A stretch of DNA of 64,000 bases from Parietaria judaica (lineage: Eukaryota > Streptophyta > Magnoliopsida > Rosales > Urticaceae), in assembly GCA_954871525.1 (NCBI GenBank), contig OX940869.1, positions 14,377,001 to 14,441,000 on the forward strand, given 5' to 3'. Positions 26,305 to 36,663 of the stretch are shown here, piece by piece (the first letter of the stretch is position 1; each line of letters begins with the position of its first letter). The notes under the pieces are model-generated. The model searched no databases. It saw only the letters and a program-made list of their open reading frames with translations, and was not told the origin of the DNA. The position numbers were made by a program, and so were the translations under genes.

Positions 26305-27462
26305 ATGTCAAGTGGCAACAACCGTTCTCGAGGACGTCCCGATGTCCGAGGAAAAGGACGGGCTACTATTCTGTCGCCGCGGTCGATTAATAGCAGGACG
26401 GCTTTTAGTCAACATAATTATAATGTCGGAGTTATGAATCAACATAATGTTCCCGGTTCTTCTAGTCTACCGTTACCGGCTCATCCTCAATATGGTGCCG
26501 GTATGAACCAACAATTATTATTTTCTCAAGGTCACGTCGGTGGTTTACAAACTTACTTAATTATCAAGGTACAAATATTCCGGATTGGCAAAGCCTTAGC
26601 AACGAACAACAATACCAAGCACAAGTCCGCCATCACGAGCAACAACACCAAGTCCAACAACATCATCAACAACATTATGTTTCCCCCGACGTCGAGGTAA
26701 GTCGAGTTTAATTTAAGTAGTTAATTAATTAAATATTAGTTTGTTACTTTGTTAAATAATAAATTTTAAATTGTTGGATAATAAATAGTTACTTACTTAA
26801 TATATACAATATAGTCATTATAATAAATTAATTAATAAGTTAAATAAATAGTCATATAGTTAATTACTTAATTATAGTTAGTAGTTACTTACTTAATAAT
26901 AATAAGTTAATTAATAATTAATAACTAATAAGATAATAATTAATAACTAAATAGTCATATTAGTTTAGTTAAATTTTAAATAGTTAATTAAATAAGTTAA
27001 AAAAAATTGTAATTTTTATGTGTGGTGATAATTATAAAGGTTTTAAAGATTATGGTGTCTTAGAAAGATTGATTTTTAAATAAGGTTTGCTTTGCAATCT
27101 CCTCCAAGCTAGCCTGGGAACCTCGGAGAGTTCTGTCTAGAAAAGCTTGGGCCTAAAGTGAGATCATAGCATCCTTTCTAGTCGATCTGGCCGTGGAACC
27201 TCGGGGAATTCCGTCTAAAAGAGCTTGACAATTATTTCCACACATATAAGATTCCATTTTTAATTTTGTTAACTTTTTTATTTAACTATATGAAATTTAA
27301 TTAAATTAATATGGTCGATATTAAAATTTAATAATTGTAATATTCCTTGTAATATTTAAATTAATATTAAAATTGAACCCTTGTAATATTCCTTTGTTTT
27401 TTTAGGAAACGAGGTCGAGGAACCAATCCAACGACCCCGATGGCGGCGATGATGATGATGAT
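26305..27462 (+). pseudogene. hAT transposase, 5' part (interrupted)
   Basis: The first exon starts MSSGNNRSRGRPDVRG and is Asn/Gln-rich. After about residue 85 a +1 shift is needed to continue into a Gln/His-rich stretch (QAQVRHHEQQHQVQQHHQQH) that ends VSPDVE at a GTAAGT donor (26698). The next exon starts at about 27406 after TTTTTTTAG and reads ETRSRNQSNDPDGGDDDDD. There it is broken by the LTR element inserted at 27463. The reading continues after the element at 36664. Frameshifts and the insertion make it non-functional. Confidence 0.65.
26700..27405 (+). other. Probable intron of the hAT gene
   Basis: The AT-rich stretch begins with GTAAGT after the Gln-rich exon and ends in a T-run and AG. 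It contains two copies of an approximately 85-bp GC-richer phrase around AACCTCGG(A/G)GA(G/A)TTC(T/C)GTCTA (about 27115 and 27195). Confidence 0.45.
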
Positions 27463-28263
27463 TGTTAAGGTCGGATTTGGTCAAATCCATCCTCAACACA
27501 ACTCGTGTCGTTTTGTCTATAAACGACATAAGGGATGCGAGGAAGTTCACCAGCGAAGGGGGGTTATCCCCGAGGAGGATCATCCCCGAGGAAGAGTATC
27601 TCCGAAGAGGTTCATCCGCGAGGAGACGCAGCCACGCGAGCAAGTAGGTTGCGATGAAGGACCCCATCACGTTCGACGAGGAATTTAGTCATGATGATTA
27701 TGCAGAGCCCGATGACAGCCGAAGAGACGCGCATTTAATGAAGCCGGCCTACTCACTCGATGAGAGCGTCAGCGACGAAGGCCTGCAGGGCCGAATGACG
27801 GTTGACGAGATGTGCATTTAATGCGGCGCACCTACCCATGACGGCAGCATGCTCGGAGGTGACACAAAGTGAGGATAAACCTTGCTGCCCTCAAATCACG
27901 TCAGAGAATGATGATTAAAGAAGGAAAAGGCGGGAAAAATAGAGGATGAAGGCATTGTAAACTCTATAAAAGGCAAGATAAGCCTCATTTGTAGAGGTTG
28001 GTTGGTTGGTTGTTCGAACAAAAGAGAGAGAAAAAGACTCAACAGAGAAAAGAAAAAGAGACCTTGTAGTAGAAAAAGGTCGAAGAAAAAGGAGATATCT
28101 GAGGCTCATGATCCTTCATCTGTCCAGCTATTTAACGGAAGAAAACCGAGCTCATTTCGGAAAATTATAATAAAACAGAGATATTCATCATTTGTTGTTA
28201 TTTATTTATTATTTGGTGATTGTCTTTGTGACTGGAATAGGGTGGTGAAAATCCCCCTCTACA
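27463..28263 (+). mobile_element. 5' LTR of the young element
   Basis: Runs from TGTTAAGG to CTCTACA. A TATA box CTATAAAAGG lies at about 27964-27973, giving an expected transcript start near 28000 ahead of a GAAAAAG-rich R/U5 region. It is an exact length match to 35863-36663. Confidence 0.93.
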
Positions 28264-28284
28264 GTTTGGCGCCCACCGAGGGGC
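28264..28284 (+). other. Primer-binding site and leader start
   Basis: GTTTGGCGCCCACCGAGGGGC follows the LTR immediately. The phrase TTTGGCGCCCACCG is characteristic of Tat-type Ty3/gypsy leaders. The priming tRNA was not determined. Confidence 0.7.
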
Positions 28285-28718
28285 TTTGTTTTTCTTTCTA
28301 ACTCACAGCCAGGAATTTGAAGGGGCATGACGTTATCAGAATGAAGCAACTCAGGGACAGGAGTGACGTAAGGCAGGGAGACGTACGGACTCCTCGTATT
28401 TAAGAGAAACCGTTTGATAGACAGTTGATGAAGAAAGAGGCGCACGCGCATCAATGAATCGGGGCAACTTCCGAAGCATCGTGAAGTGACAACAACACAG
28501 AGAATGCGAAAGGTTGCTTACGAAACAATCGACGGTTATAAAATGGGAGGTTTGGAGAGGAACAAGGAACACAAGTCTGCAAAATCAAAAACCAACCCGA
28601 AAAACTCCCAGATAAGCACCAATTTCTCCTCTCGGGATAAAAAGTTTCCTTCTTACCCCGAAACAAGTTTTTTGCTAGTATTCTCACGATACAGGAGGAA
28701 GAAGCACGCAAAGAGAAG
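28285..28718 (+). other. Leader region between PBS and F-box gene
   Basis: No recognisable domain. Short reading frames occur on both strands but resemble nothing known. It may be retroelement leader or the 5' UTR of the captured gene. Confidence 0.4.
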
Positions 28719-29720
28719 ATGGCGTTTTGGGAAGGATTCACTGGCCAAGGCCACGCGAACGAGTCGGGAATGATCGTGGATGAAGACTGGGGGTGGCTCC
28801 AGGGAAGCACAGAGGGGGCCCCGAGAACAGATGATCACGGGATGCTGAACTTTTGGAGGAACGAGAAATGGCCGGAGAGCAGCGAGCCGTCACCAATGGA
28901 GGAGGACACCGCGGGGGGCCAACGGGATCAGGAGGAGTCAAGAATCCCAGGCGAACCACACCCCGCGTTGGAACTGGTCCTGCCGTATCTCATGCCCGAG
29001 GAACTCCTCGCGATGGAGATGGTGTGCACCTCGTTACGCGACGAGGTTTGAGGAAACAACTTTCTGTGGCGCAACCTCAGCATCTATAGCCCGTTGAGCG
29101 AGCGGATCACAGACGAGGATCTCCTTAGGCTGGCGAGGAAGTCCCGAGGGAAGATGGAGACCTTGACTCTGTACAAGTGCGACGAGGTCACCAACATTGC
29201 GGTGGAGGCGATCGTGCGGGACAACCCGACGCTAGTGAAGCTATGCCTGCCACGCTGCCACCGAGTCACCTTGGATGACATGGTCAGAAACTTGTCCACC
29301 ATCGAGCACGGGATAAAATTCCTGAGGGTCAACGGTTTGTTTCCCAGACTCATGGAGGGAACCAGGGTCAAACTTGATGACCTTCCCCCTCTACTCGCAG
29401 CAGGGAATCCGGCCGACTATTCCGAAGAGCAGGCGCCTGCCCCACGCGGTCGTCTGCTCGACATAGAGTTCTGTAGACGGTGCGACAGAAATGTCTTGGT
29501 CTACGAGAAGCCAACGAGGATTCAAGCAGGAAACTCCGTCCGCCCGCCGTGTTTTGGGCGACGACGAGATGGGCGTGTTTGCAGTTTTTGCAGGTCGTGC
29601 TACATCCTCGGTACCACGTGGTACACTGACCTCTTCCCGGAGTGTAACTTCGGTCGCCCCAGCAGGAGTTCTACGGAGAAAATCGCGTCGTCAGCCTGCT
29701 CGATCGTCAAAGAGGAGTGA
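28719..29720 (+). pseudogene. Captured F-box/LRR gene (SKIP14-like) with one nonsense codon
   Basis: F-box proteins link substrates to SCF ubiquitin ligases through Skp1. One frame of 334 codons runs from ATG 28719 to 29720, interrupted only by TGA at 29049-29051 (codon 111). The F-box reads PALELVLPYLMPEELLAME then VCTSLRDEV, and after the stop GNNFLWRNLSIYSPL; a CGA (Arg) to TGA change explains it. LRR-like units follow: ITDEDLLRLARK, METLTLYKCDEVTN, NPTLVKLCLPRCHRVT, and GIKFLRVNGLF. A Cys-rich end has DIEFCRRC and CSFCRSC. Order and spacing resemble plant SKIP14-type proteins. It is intronless here and lies between LTRs downstream of the PBS, so it was captured. The last Cys motifs look frame-shifted or divergent. 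Confidence 0.8.
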
Positions 29721-29956
29721 GCCCGGAGTAAGGCTCATGAGCTGCTCGGAGCGAAGAGAGGATTGGGGCGGCTACCTTTTTAACCATTAGTAGATTGTCA
29801 TAGGAGGTAGAAGTTTGTTTTGGTTTGTTATGTCGGATTCCTAATGTCTATGTACGGGTGTTTTTGTTTCTTTTGTTATTAAGGAGCGAGCAAATTATAA
29901 AGTTGGCAAAGTGTGTATGCAACTCCGCTCAGTGGTAATACCAATTAGGAGGGAAA

Positions 29957-29959
<3 letters not shown>

Positions 29960-29989
<30 letters not shown>
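29960..29989. repeat. (TA)n microsatellite
   Basis: About 15 TA dinucleotides between the F-box gene and the tandem arrays. Confidence 0.95.
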
Positions 29990-29994
<5 letters not shown>

Positions 29995-30000
29995 CTATAT

Positions 30001-30330
30001 ACGGCTAAGGGTGCCGATCAAGCCCGGTCCGGCAAAACATGTCGAGATCCTATTTACGGCTAAGGGTGCCGAGCAAGCCCGATCCGGCAAAACATGTCGA
30101 GATCCTATTTACGGCTAAGGGTGCCGAGCAAGCCCGGTCCGGCAAAACATGTCGAGATCCTATTTACGGCTAAGGGTGCCGAGCAAGCCCGGTCCGGCAA
30201 AACATGTCGAGATCCTATATAGGGCTAAGGGTGCCGAGCAAACCCGGTCCGGCAAAACATGTCGAGATCCTATATACGGCTAAGGGTGCCGAGCAAGCCC
30301 GGGCTGCCAAGAACGCCGAGGAAATATACA
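30001..30330 (+). repeat. 55-bp tandem array, six units
   Basis: Units start at 30001, 30056, 30111, 30166, 30221 and 30276, each beginning A(C/G)GGCTAAGGGTGCCGA. Units differ by few substitutions. Two further units of the same family start at about 30519 and 30574, after a pair of about 85-bp units (30330-30500) carrying GGCTCGTACCCGA. Confidence 0.92.
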
Positions 30331-30617
30331 AGGCGAGAGTGCCTACGGGACCCTGGGAACTAGTCGGCTCGTACCCGACGAAACCCAGAGATACCCGCAA
30401 GAGACGACTAAGGCGAGAGTGCCTATAGGGTCCTGGGAATTAATCGGCTCGTACCCGATGAAACCTCGTGATACCCGCGAAAGACAACTACAGCAAGAGG
30501 GCCAGAAAAGTATATTTACGGCTAAGGGTGCCGAGCAAGCCCGGTCCGGCAAAACAGGCCGAGATCCTACATACGGCTAAGGGTGCCGAGCAAACCCGGT
30601 CCGGCAAAACAGGCCGA

Positions 30618-31294
30618 GATCCTATATCTGGCAAGGGATGCCTAGCAAAATTAAAAGAGGCGAGAGTGCCCACGGCGAGAGTGCCTAGCAAAATTAAAAG
30701 AGGCGAGAGTGCCCACGGCGAGAGTGCCGAACAAAATTAAAAGAGGCGAGAGTGCCCACGGCGAGAGTGCCTAGCAAAATTAAAAGAGGCGAGAGTGCCC
30801 ACGGCGAGAGTGCCTAGCAAAATTAAAAGAGGCGAGAGTGCCCACGGCGAGAGTGCCGAACAAAATTAAAAGAGGCGAGAGTGCCCACAGCGAGAGTGCC
30901 TAGCAAAATTAAAAGAGGCGAGAGTGCCCACGGCGAGAGTGCCGAACAAAATTAAAAGAGGCGAGAGTGCCCACGGTGAGAGTGCCGAGAAAAATTAAAA
31001 GAGGCGAGATTGCCCACGGCGAGAGTGCCTAGCAAAATTAAAAGAGGCGAGAGTGCCCACGGCGAGAGTGCCGAACAAAATTAAAAGAGGCGAGAGTGCC
31101 CACGGCGAGAGTGCCTAGCAAAATTAAAAGAGGTGAGAGTGCCCACGGCGAAAGTGCCGAACAAAATTAAAAGAGGCGAGAGTGCCCACGGTGAGAGTGC
31201 CGAGCAAAATTAAAAGAGGCGAGATTGCCCACGGCGAGAGTGACGAGCAAAATTAAAAGAGGCGAGAGTGCCCACGGAAAGAGCGCCGAGCAAA
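30618..31294 (+). repeat. 43-bp tandem array, about 15 units
   Basis: The unit contains AAAAGAGGCGAGAGTGCCCA and GCGAGAGTGCC(T/G)A, with exact 43-bp spacing across 14 intervals. 43 is not a multiple of three, so the array does not encode a repeated peptide in one frame. Units alternate between CTAGCA and CGAACA variants, so the true higher-order unit may be 86 bp or more. The array lies just past the 3' end of the antisense gene. Confidence 0.92.
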
Positions 31295-31436
31295 GAAAAA
31301 TCACATTTACGGCTAAGGGCGCCGAGCAAGCCCGCGCAAGAATTCGAAGATCACAAGCAAACTCATAGTGTCATTATTTACAACTCATCGTTACGCCCCG
31401 AGCACATATACATACTATAACTCTCGCAGGGGCATA

Positions 31437-34400
31437 CTATAACTCTCGCAGGGACCGATTCCACCGCCCAACGCCGTCATCAGAGGAATCTTGACCCAGG
31501 ACCGCATCGGCACATTCTTCAATAGTAATACCGCAGCATCGATGAATGATGTCGTCCGCAATGAGGCAAGCAGGATCGTCAGCAAGAAGTCCTTGAGGCT
31601 TACCCGAGGAATCTCCTGCCCCTGCCAAATCCGCATCAGCCCTGCTACCGACCTGCAAAGAAGGAACCAAAAGTAAAGGAGCGACCCCAGGAGGAAGAGG
31701 TAAAAACTACAAATTATTTATGCTGAGCTACCTCGTACCGTACTCGACGATGAGGGAATAACGTCGAAACCCGGCGAGCGCACCCTAGAGACGCCTTTGG
31801 GAAGACAAGGAGAGAGCGGAGGAGAGTTTGGATCACCGGGGATTTTTATCTCCAGCTTGGCCAAGTCCGCCAGGTACTCCTGTTCCAGCTTGCGCCACCT
31901 CGGCAGTTTGGCTCGAAGCTCACTAACAGTCGAGCGGAAAGGTAGTCCCTCGACGAGTTTGATATTCGAAAGCACGCCGCCCGGCAGGCGCTGAATACGA
32001 GCGATCCCCTCAAGCACACCAAACCTCTCGGAAGCACGCTTCAGCTTGTCAACCGCTTGGTGGTAGAGGCGTAGGCGGGAAAATTCTTCCTCTATAGCCC
32101 AACTCCTGGCTGCGTCGCGATCCTTGACGAGCTTCCTCAGCATGGCCTTTACATGGAAGGAGATTTGCTCCTCCCGACCCGGCGATAGGTTTATGGCATC
32201 GGCAATACGATTGAAACACTCATTCTTCTGCCGAAGCTGTGCCGAAAGAGTGTCCTCGCACCGCCGATAACGCTGCCGCTCCTCGAGAAGGGATTCTTCA
32301 GCAATGGCGAGGAGGCGTCTATACTCATCACGCTCGGCCCTACTCGCTGCGATCTTAGCCTCTGCAGCCTCGGGGAGAATGCCTTCGTTCCCTGATAAAG
32401 CCCTCACCGGCGCAAGGGCAAGAGCGGACTCCCCAGCCCCCTCATGACCTCCTCTGTAACGGGGGAAAGAAGTGTCGGGACAAAGGACAATGACGCCACC
32501 TCTGGCCTGAGGAGAAACAGAGAGAGTGGGAATACGGAAGAAACAGTAAAGAAGCCCGGTAAGAAAAGGGATAAGGAAGGGGGAAGCGTACAAGGGCGAT
32601 AGCATAGAAAAACTTGACGATGAAAAAGAAAAGGTAACCCAAGAAAGATTTCTTTTATTCATACGGTAAATTATGCTTGGATTACATTGAAATACAGCGA
32701 AAGTCACGAAATGCGGAATTTACAAAAGCGGGAAATAGAAAGGGAAGCTCCAAGGAAACGTCCTATACCGTGGGCTGTGGGAGCGCCGGGGTCTCGGTGC
32801 TCGGGCCGGATCCATCGCGCGATGCCGAACCAAGGGCCGCCACTTCCGCGGCAGGGCTTTCAAGTCTCTGGCAGCCCGAGGCTGGCGGGTTGCAGGGAGA
32901 GAGTGGCGGAGAATTGGGATCCCGAGCGGACTTCTGGTCTAGCTCTTTAACCACGGCCCGGTGCTCATCGCGACTCTCGCACCACGAGGCTAAACGCGTA
33001 TCGAGGCCCCCGGCTCGTGCAGCCGGGGGGTTCTTCTCAACCAAGGCGATATTGGCCTGGTACGCAGCGGCCAGGCGATGGGCATTGATTGATTGATCAA
33101 GAAAATCGTACTTCGCCGATAGACGCTCCAACTTGGCTTGAGCCTCCTCGAACAAGCGCTCTCGGCCACGACGCTTCTCAACTGCCTCGGCTCGCGCAAT
33201 CTCTAGGTCATCAGCGAGCTTCTTCAACGCGGCATTGACCCCGGACACCAGCTGGTCTTCCCGTTCGGGCGATACGCCAACGGCCTCGCCTATCTGAGCA
33301 AGGCGTTCCGCTTGAAGCTGGAGTTTGTCGGAGAGGCTCGCCTCTTTAACAGCGCAAGAGTTTTGCTGTTCCGCGAGTGTGGCCTCAGCGGCACGGCGCA
33401 GCGAAACTTCCGATTCCAAGATGGACTTGGCCTCGTTGAGTTCAGCCTCGGCGGCCCGGCGCAATGAGCTCTCCGACTCCAAGGCAGATCTAGCTTCGTT
33501 GAGCTCAGCCTCAACGGCCCGGCGCAATGAGCTTTCTGACTCCAAGGTAGATTTGGCTTCGTCGAGCTCCGAGGAAAGCTTCTCGGTCTGCCCCTGGAAC
33601 TTCTGCCCGTCGTGGGTGGAAGCCTCAAACCGTTCCCGGACTAACGAGAGTTCTGCCGACAACTCACTGCTCTCTCTCTCAACCTTAGCGGGATTCACAT
33701 CAGGGCGCGCCCCTGAGTGTTCTTCCGTGGGCCCGGAGAGGACCTGTTCTGGAGCGTCTTCCTCGCCAACAGGCCCCGTATCCCCGTCGTTGGGAGCATT
33801 GGTCCTTTTGACCAGAGGCTGAGTCGGAGGCGTTAAGGCCGCGACCGAGTCCCGCGTCGCTCCATCGGGGATTCCCCGAGGCGGTGACAGGGAGGACCGG
33901 GTCGCGGCCCCCGAAGTAGAAGGAGGAATGGGGATTTCAGCCCCCGACGAAGGCGGGGGAGGAGCATTCGGCGCAACGGCCAGATGATCGAAATCTTCCA
34001 TCTCCAGTCTCTCCCGCGAGTTCGCAGCGGGGTGTGCGCGCGCGTCCGCCGCCGGTCCTGTCCTCCCCGCTGCGCCCTCGACAAGCGCGGCGCCCGAAGT
34101 CCCTTTCGCAGCTCCTTGAGACGGGTTAGCCGCTTCGAGTTCAGGAGTCGGATCAGGAACTCTCGCCTTCTTCACAGGAGGAGTATCACACACTTGCCCG
34201 GCGGGGCGTTTGCCCGAAGAGTTTTCTTCCCGAGGAGATCTCCTCGAAGAGCGGGAAGTATCTGGCGAGGAGCGGGCCACGGACTCCGTCCTCGTTCTTG
34301 TTCGTCGCTCGTCACCAGTATCCTCGACGGGACGTTTACTCGAGAAACTGCCCTCTCGGGGGGTGAGCCCCGTGAAGCGAGGAGTGTCAGGTCCTGCCCG

Positions 34401-35294
34401 GGACCTGGACGATCTGTGCGCCTCCTGATCCCGACCAACGGGAGCGCTGTCCTTATCAGCCATGACTTTATCCTCGGCGTTCTTCTTCGGCCTTGAAGCG
34501 AGTTTCCTCCGCTCCACGGGAGATCCCTCCGGGGCCGGTTCGCGAAGGAAACCTTTCGGGAGAAGAGTGTCAGGGGGTGCCCCATGGATTCGGGCCAACT
34601 GATAAACCCCAGATTTCTCAAGCCGCTGGCCCCCGAAGTCTTTACTCCAATCACGCCTGGGGTTGGCCAGGAGAGCAGCGTGGATGCTCTTGAATCGCGC
34701 CCCGGCCTCCTCATTCTCCTCAAGCTTGAATCGAGGGAGGTCCGCTCCCTCGAGCACCAAATCCGTCGGTAGGAAAGCATGGTGGGGACCGAAGTTGGAG
34801 TTGTCCACACGAACAAAAAAATATTTATTCTCCCAACCGGATTCGTTCGATGGCGTGTTCAGGAGAATGTGCGGTCGGACGCGATGAGAGATGGCAAAGC
34901 GACCCAGATTCTTTGGATTGCGGGAGACTTTGAACAGGCGCATCAGGTCCTCGAGCGTGAGCTCCACTTTCTGTTCACATGCAATGGCCAGTGTACAAAG
35001 GAGGAGGCGAAGAGTGTTGGGGCTCACCTGAGCAATCGGAACCCCGAAGGCGTAGAGAAACGCCACGACCAGGAGCGGCGTCGGGAAGCGAAGGCCGACG
35101 ATGCGGAAGAACGATTCATAGACACAGACGAAGTCGCTCCGAGGTTCGTCGGCGAACTCACCCTCGAAAGGGAGACGGGCAAAGCAAGTCTTTGAGTCGG
35201 TATGGTTGTCGACGATATACTTCAAGCTCTCTTCCGTCATGACGGAAGGGGGACTCCGAGTCTTAAAAACTGGGCCGGAGCGGGAAGGACCCAT
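31437..35294 (-). CDS. Spliced antisense gene of the LTR element (Transposase_28-like)
   Basis: On the strand opposite to the LTRs, three exons join in phase 0: 35294-32769, 32506-31739 and 31652-31437. Introns (262 and 86 bp) have donors ACG|GTATAG and ACG|GTACGA and acceptors CTCCTCAG and TTTTGCAG-type. The product is 1169 residues with no stop. Residues about 50-190 (FVCVYESFFRIVGLRFPTPL, PNTLRLLLCTLAI) resemble the Pfam 'putative gypsy type transposon' domain (Transposase_28, PF04195). A Pro/Ser/Arg-rich linker (about 230-520) follows, then long coiled coils with three repeats of EA(K/R)S(T/A/I)LESE(S/V)SLRRA. A second coiled-coil region in exon 2 ends DPNSPPLSPC, as exon 1 does, which suggests an internal duplication. 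Function unknown; extra antisense ORFs are known in Tat-type elements. Confidence 0.75.
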
Positions 35295-35425
35295 CGAGGC
35301 GTCTGAGGGAGAGGGAAGAAGAATTTCGGAGGCGAGGGAATGAGAATAAGCAACAACAAAAAAAGACCTGGAGAGAGTTCTTGCAAAAACAAAAATGCCT
35401 GGAAAAGGGGGGGTATGAACTTCGA

Positions 35426-35432
35426 ATTTATA
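35426..35432 (-). promoter_or_regulatory. TATA box for the antisense gene
   Basis: Minus-strand CTATAAATTCG lies about 130 bp upstream of the antisense ATG (35294), between that gene and the 3' LTR. A start near 35400 would give a leader of about 100 bases. Inferred from position and sequence. Confidence 0.55.
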
Positions 35433-35846
35433 GAAAGGGTAGAAGGATAGGTAGACACGTCTTGATCTGACGGCCCAAATTCAAAGCTTGCTAACTCATC
35501 AACGGTTCGTATCAAACGCCCGTTGTAAATATCTACAGTCCCTCAAATGCAAAAAAAGATGGGCATTCAATGTTGAGGGGAGGTGCGCAGGATTCGAGGC
35601 TGACAGGGTTTTGGGAAATCGAATCAAGGTGGGTCCTTGGCCCGAGCAACGTTGAGAAACCTTCGTCGCTGAAAGTTTCGTCGGGATTTAGGGAAGCGAA
35701 GGAGGCCTAGCGAGGAAGGGAGCAGCTTAGCAATATGACCACGCGAGGAGTCGAAGAAGAAAATTACCGACCACGAGCCAATCGACGCCGGCTAGGGCCA
35801 GCCCCGAGGCAGTTGTACTTTATTTTACCAAGTGTATACACTTGAT

Positions 35847-35857
35847 AAAATGGGGGA
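35847..35857 (+). other. Polypurine tract
   Basis: AAAATGGGGGA lies five bases before the 3' LTR and is the expected plus-strand primer site. It confirms the + orientation of the element. Confidence 0.7.
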
Positions 35858-35862
35858 CTAAC

Positions 35863-36663
35863 TGTTAAGGTCGGATTTGGTCAAATCCATCCTCAACACA
35901 ACTCGTGTCGTTTTGTCTATAAACGACATAAGGGATGCGAGGAAGTTCACCAGCGAAGGGGGGTTATCCCCGAGGAGGATCATCCCCGAGGAAGAGTATC
36001 TCCGAAGAGGTTCATCCGCGAGGAGACGCAGCCATGCGAGCAAGTAGGTTGCGATGAAGGACCCCATCACGTTCGACGAGGAATTTAGTCATGATGATTA
36101 TGCAGAGCCCGATGACAGCCGAAGAGACGTGCATTTAATGAAGCCGACCTACTCACTCGATGAGAGCGTCAGCGACGAAGGCCTGCAGGGCCGAATGACG
36201 GTTGACGAGATGTGCATTTAATGCGGCGCACCTACCCATGACGGCAGCATGCTCGGAGGTGACATAAAGTGAGGATAAACCTTGCTGCCCTCAAATCACG
36301 TCAGAGAATGATGATTAAAGAAGGAAAAGGCGGGAAAAATAGAGGATGAAGGCATTGTAAACTCTATAAAAGGCAAGATAAGCCTCATTTGTAGAGGTTG
36401 GTTGGTTGGTTGTTCGAACAAAAGAGAGAGAAAAAGACTCAACAGAGAAAAGAAAAAGAGACCTTGTAGAAGAAAAAGGTCGAAGAAAAAGGAGATATCT
36501 GAGGCTCATGATCCTTCATCTGTCCAGCTATTTAACGGAAGAAAACCGAGCTCATTTTGGAAAATTATAATAAAACAGAGATATTCATCATTTGTTGTTA
36601 TTTATTTATTATTTGGTGATTGTCTTTGTGACTGGAATAGGGTGGTGAAAATCCCCCTCTACA
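35863..36663 (+). mobile_element. 3' LTR of the young element
   Basis: Gapless copy of 27463-28263 at a constant offset of 8400. Six differences were seen by eye (for example CGCGAG/TGCGAG near 36035 and GTAGT/GTAGA near 36469). Confidence 0.93.

Larger units (their letters stand above)
27463..36663 (+). mobile_element. Young gag-pol-less LTR element with captured F-box gene
   Basis: Complete element of 9.2 kb. The two 801-bp LTRs (27463-28263 and 35863-36663) are collinear without gaps and differ at six positions by my reading, five of them transitions. ATGAT flanks both ends (27458-27462 and 36664-36668). A PBS-like TTTGGCGCCCACCGAGGGGC follows the 5' LTR, as in Tat-type Ty3/gypsy elements; a purine-rich tract precedes the 3' LTR. 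No gag, protease, RT or integrase was found. Contents in order: F-box gene (sense), TA run, 55-bp and 43-bp tandem arrays, a three-exon antisense gene. It must depend on another element for movement. At a typical plant rate, 0.75% divergence suggests a few hundred thousand years (inference). Confidence 0.93.

Noticed and set aside
30204..30740. Frames reading SKPGPAKHVEILYTAKGAEQ-like repeats
   Set aside because: They follow the 55-bp array and stop at unit changes. 55 and 43 are not multiples of three, so no repeated protein is encoded.
30618..31294. Possible CRISPR-like array
   Set aside because: The units are head to tail without unique spacers, the setting is a plant LTR element, and no cas gene is present.
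33325..33822. 165-codon + strand frame, Ser-rich
   Set aside because: It is the shadow of the coiled-coil repeats of the antisense gene on the minus strand.
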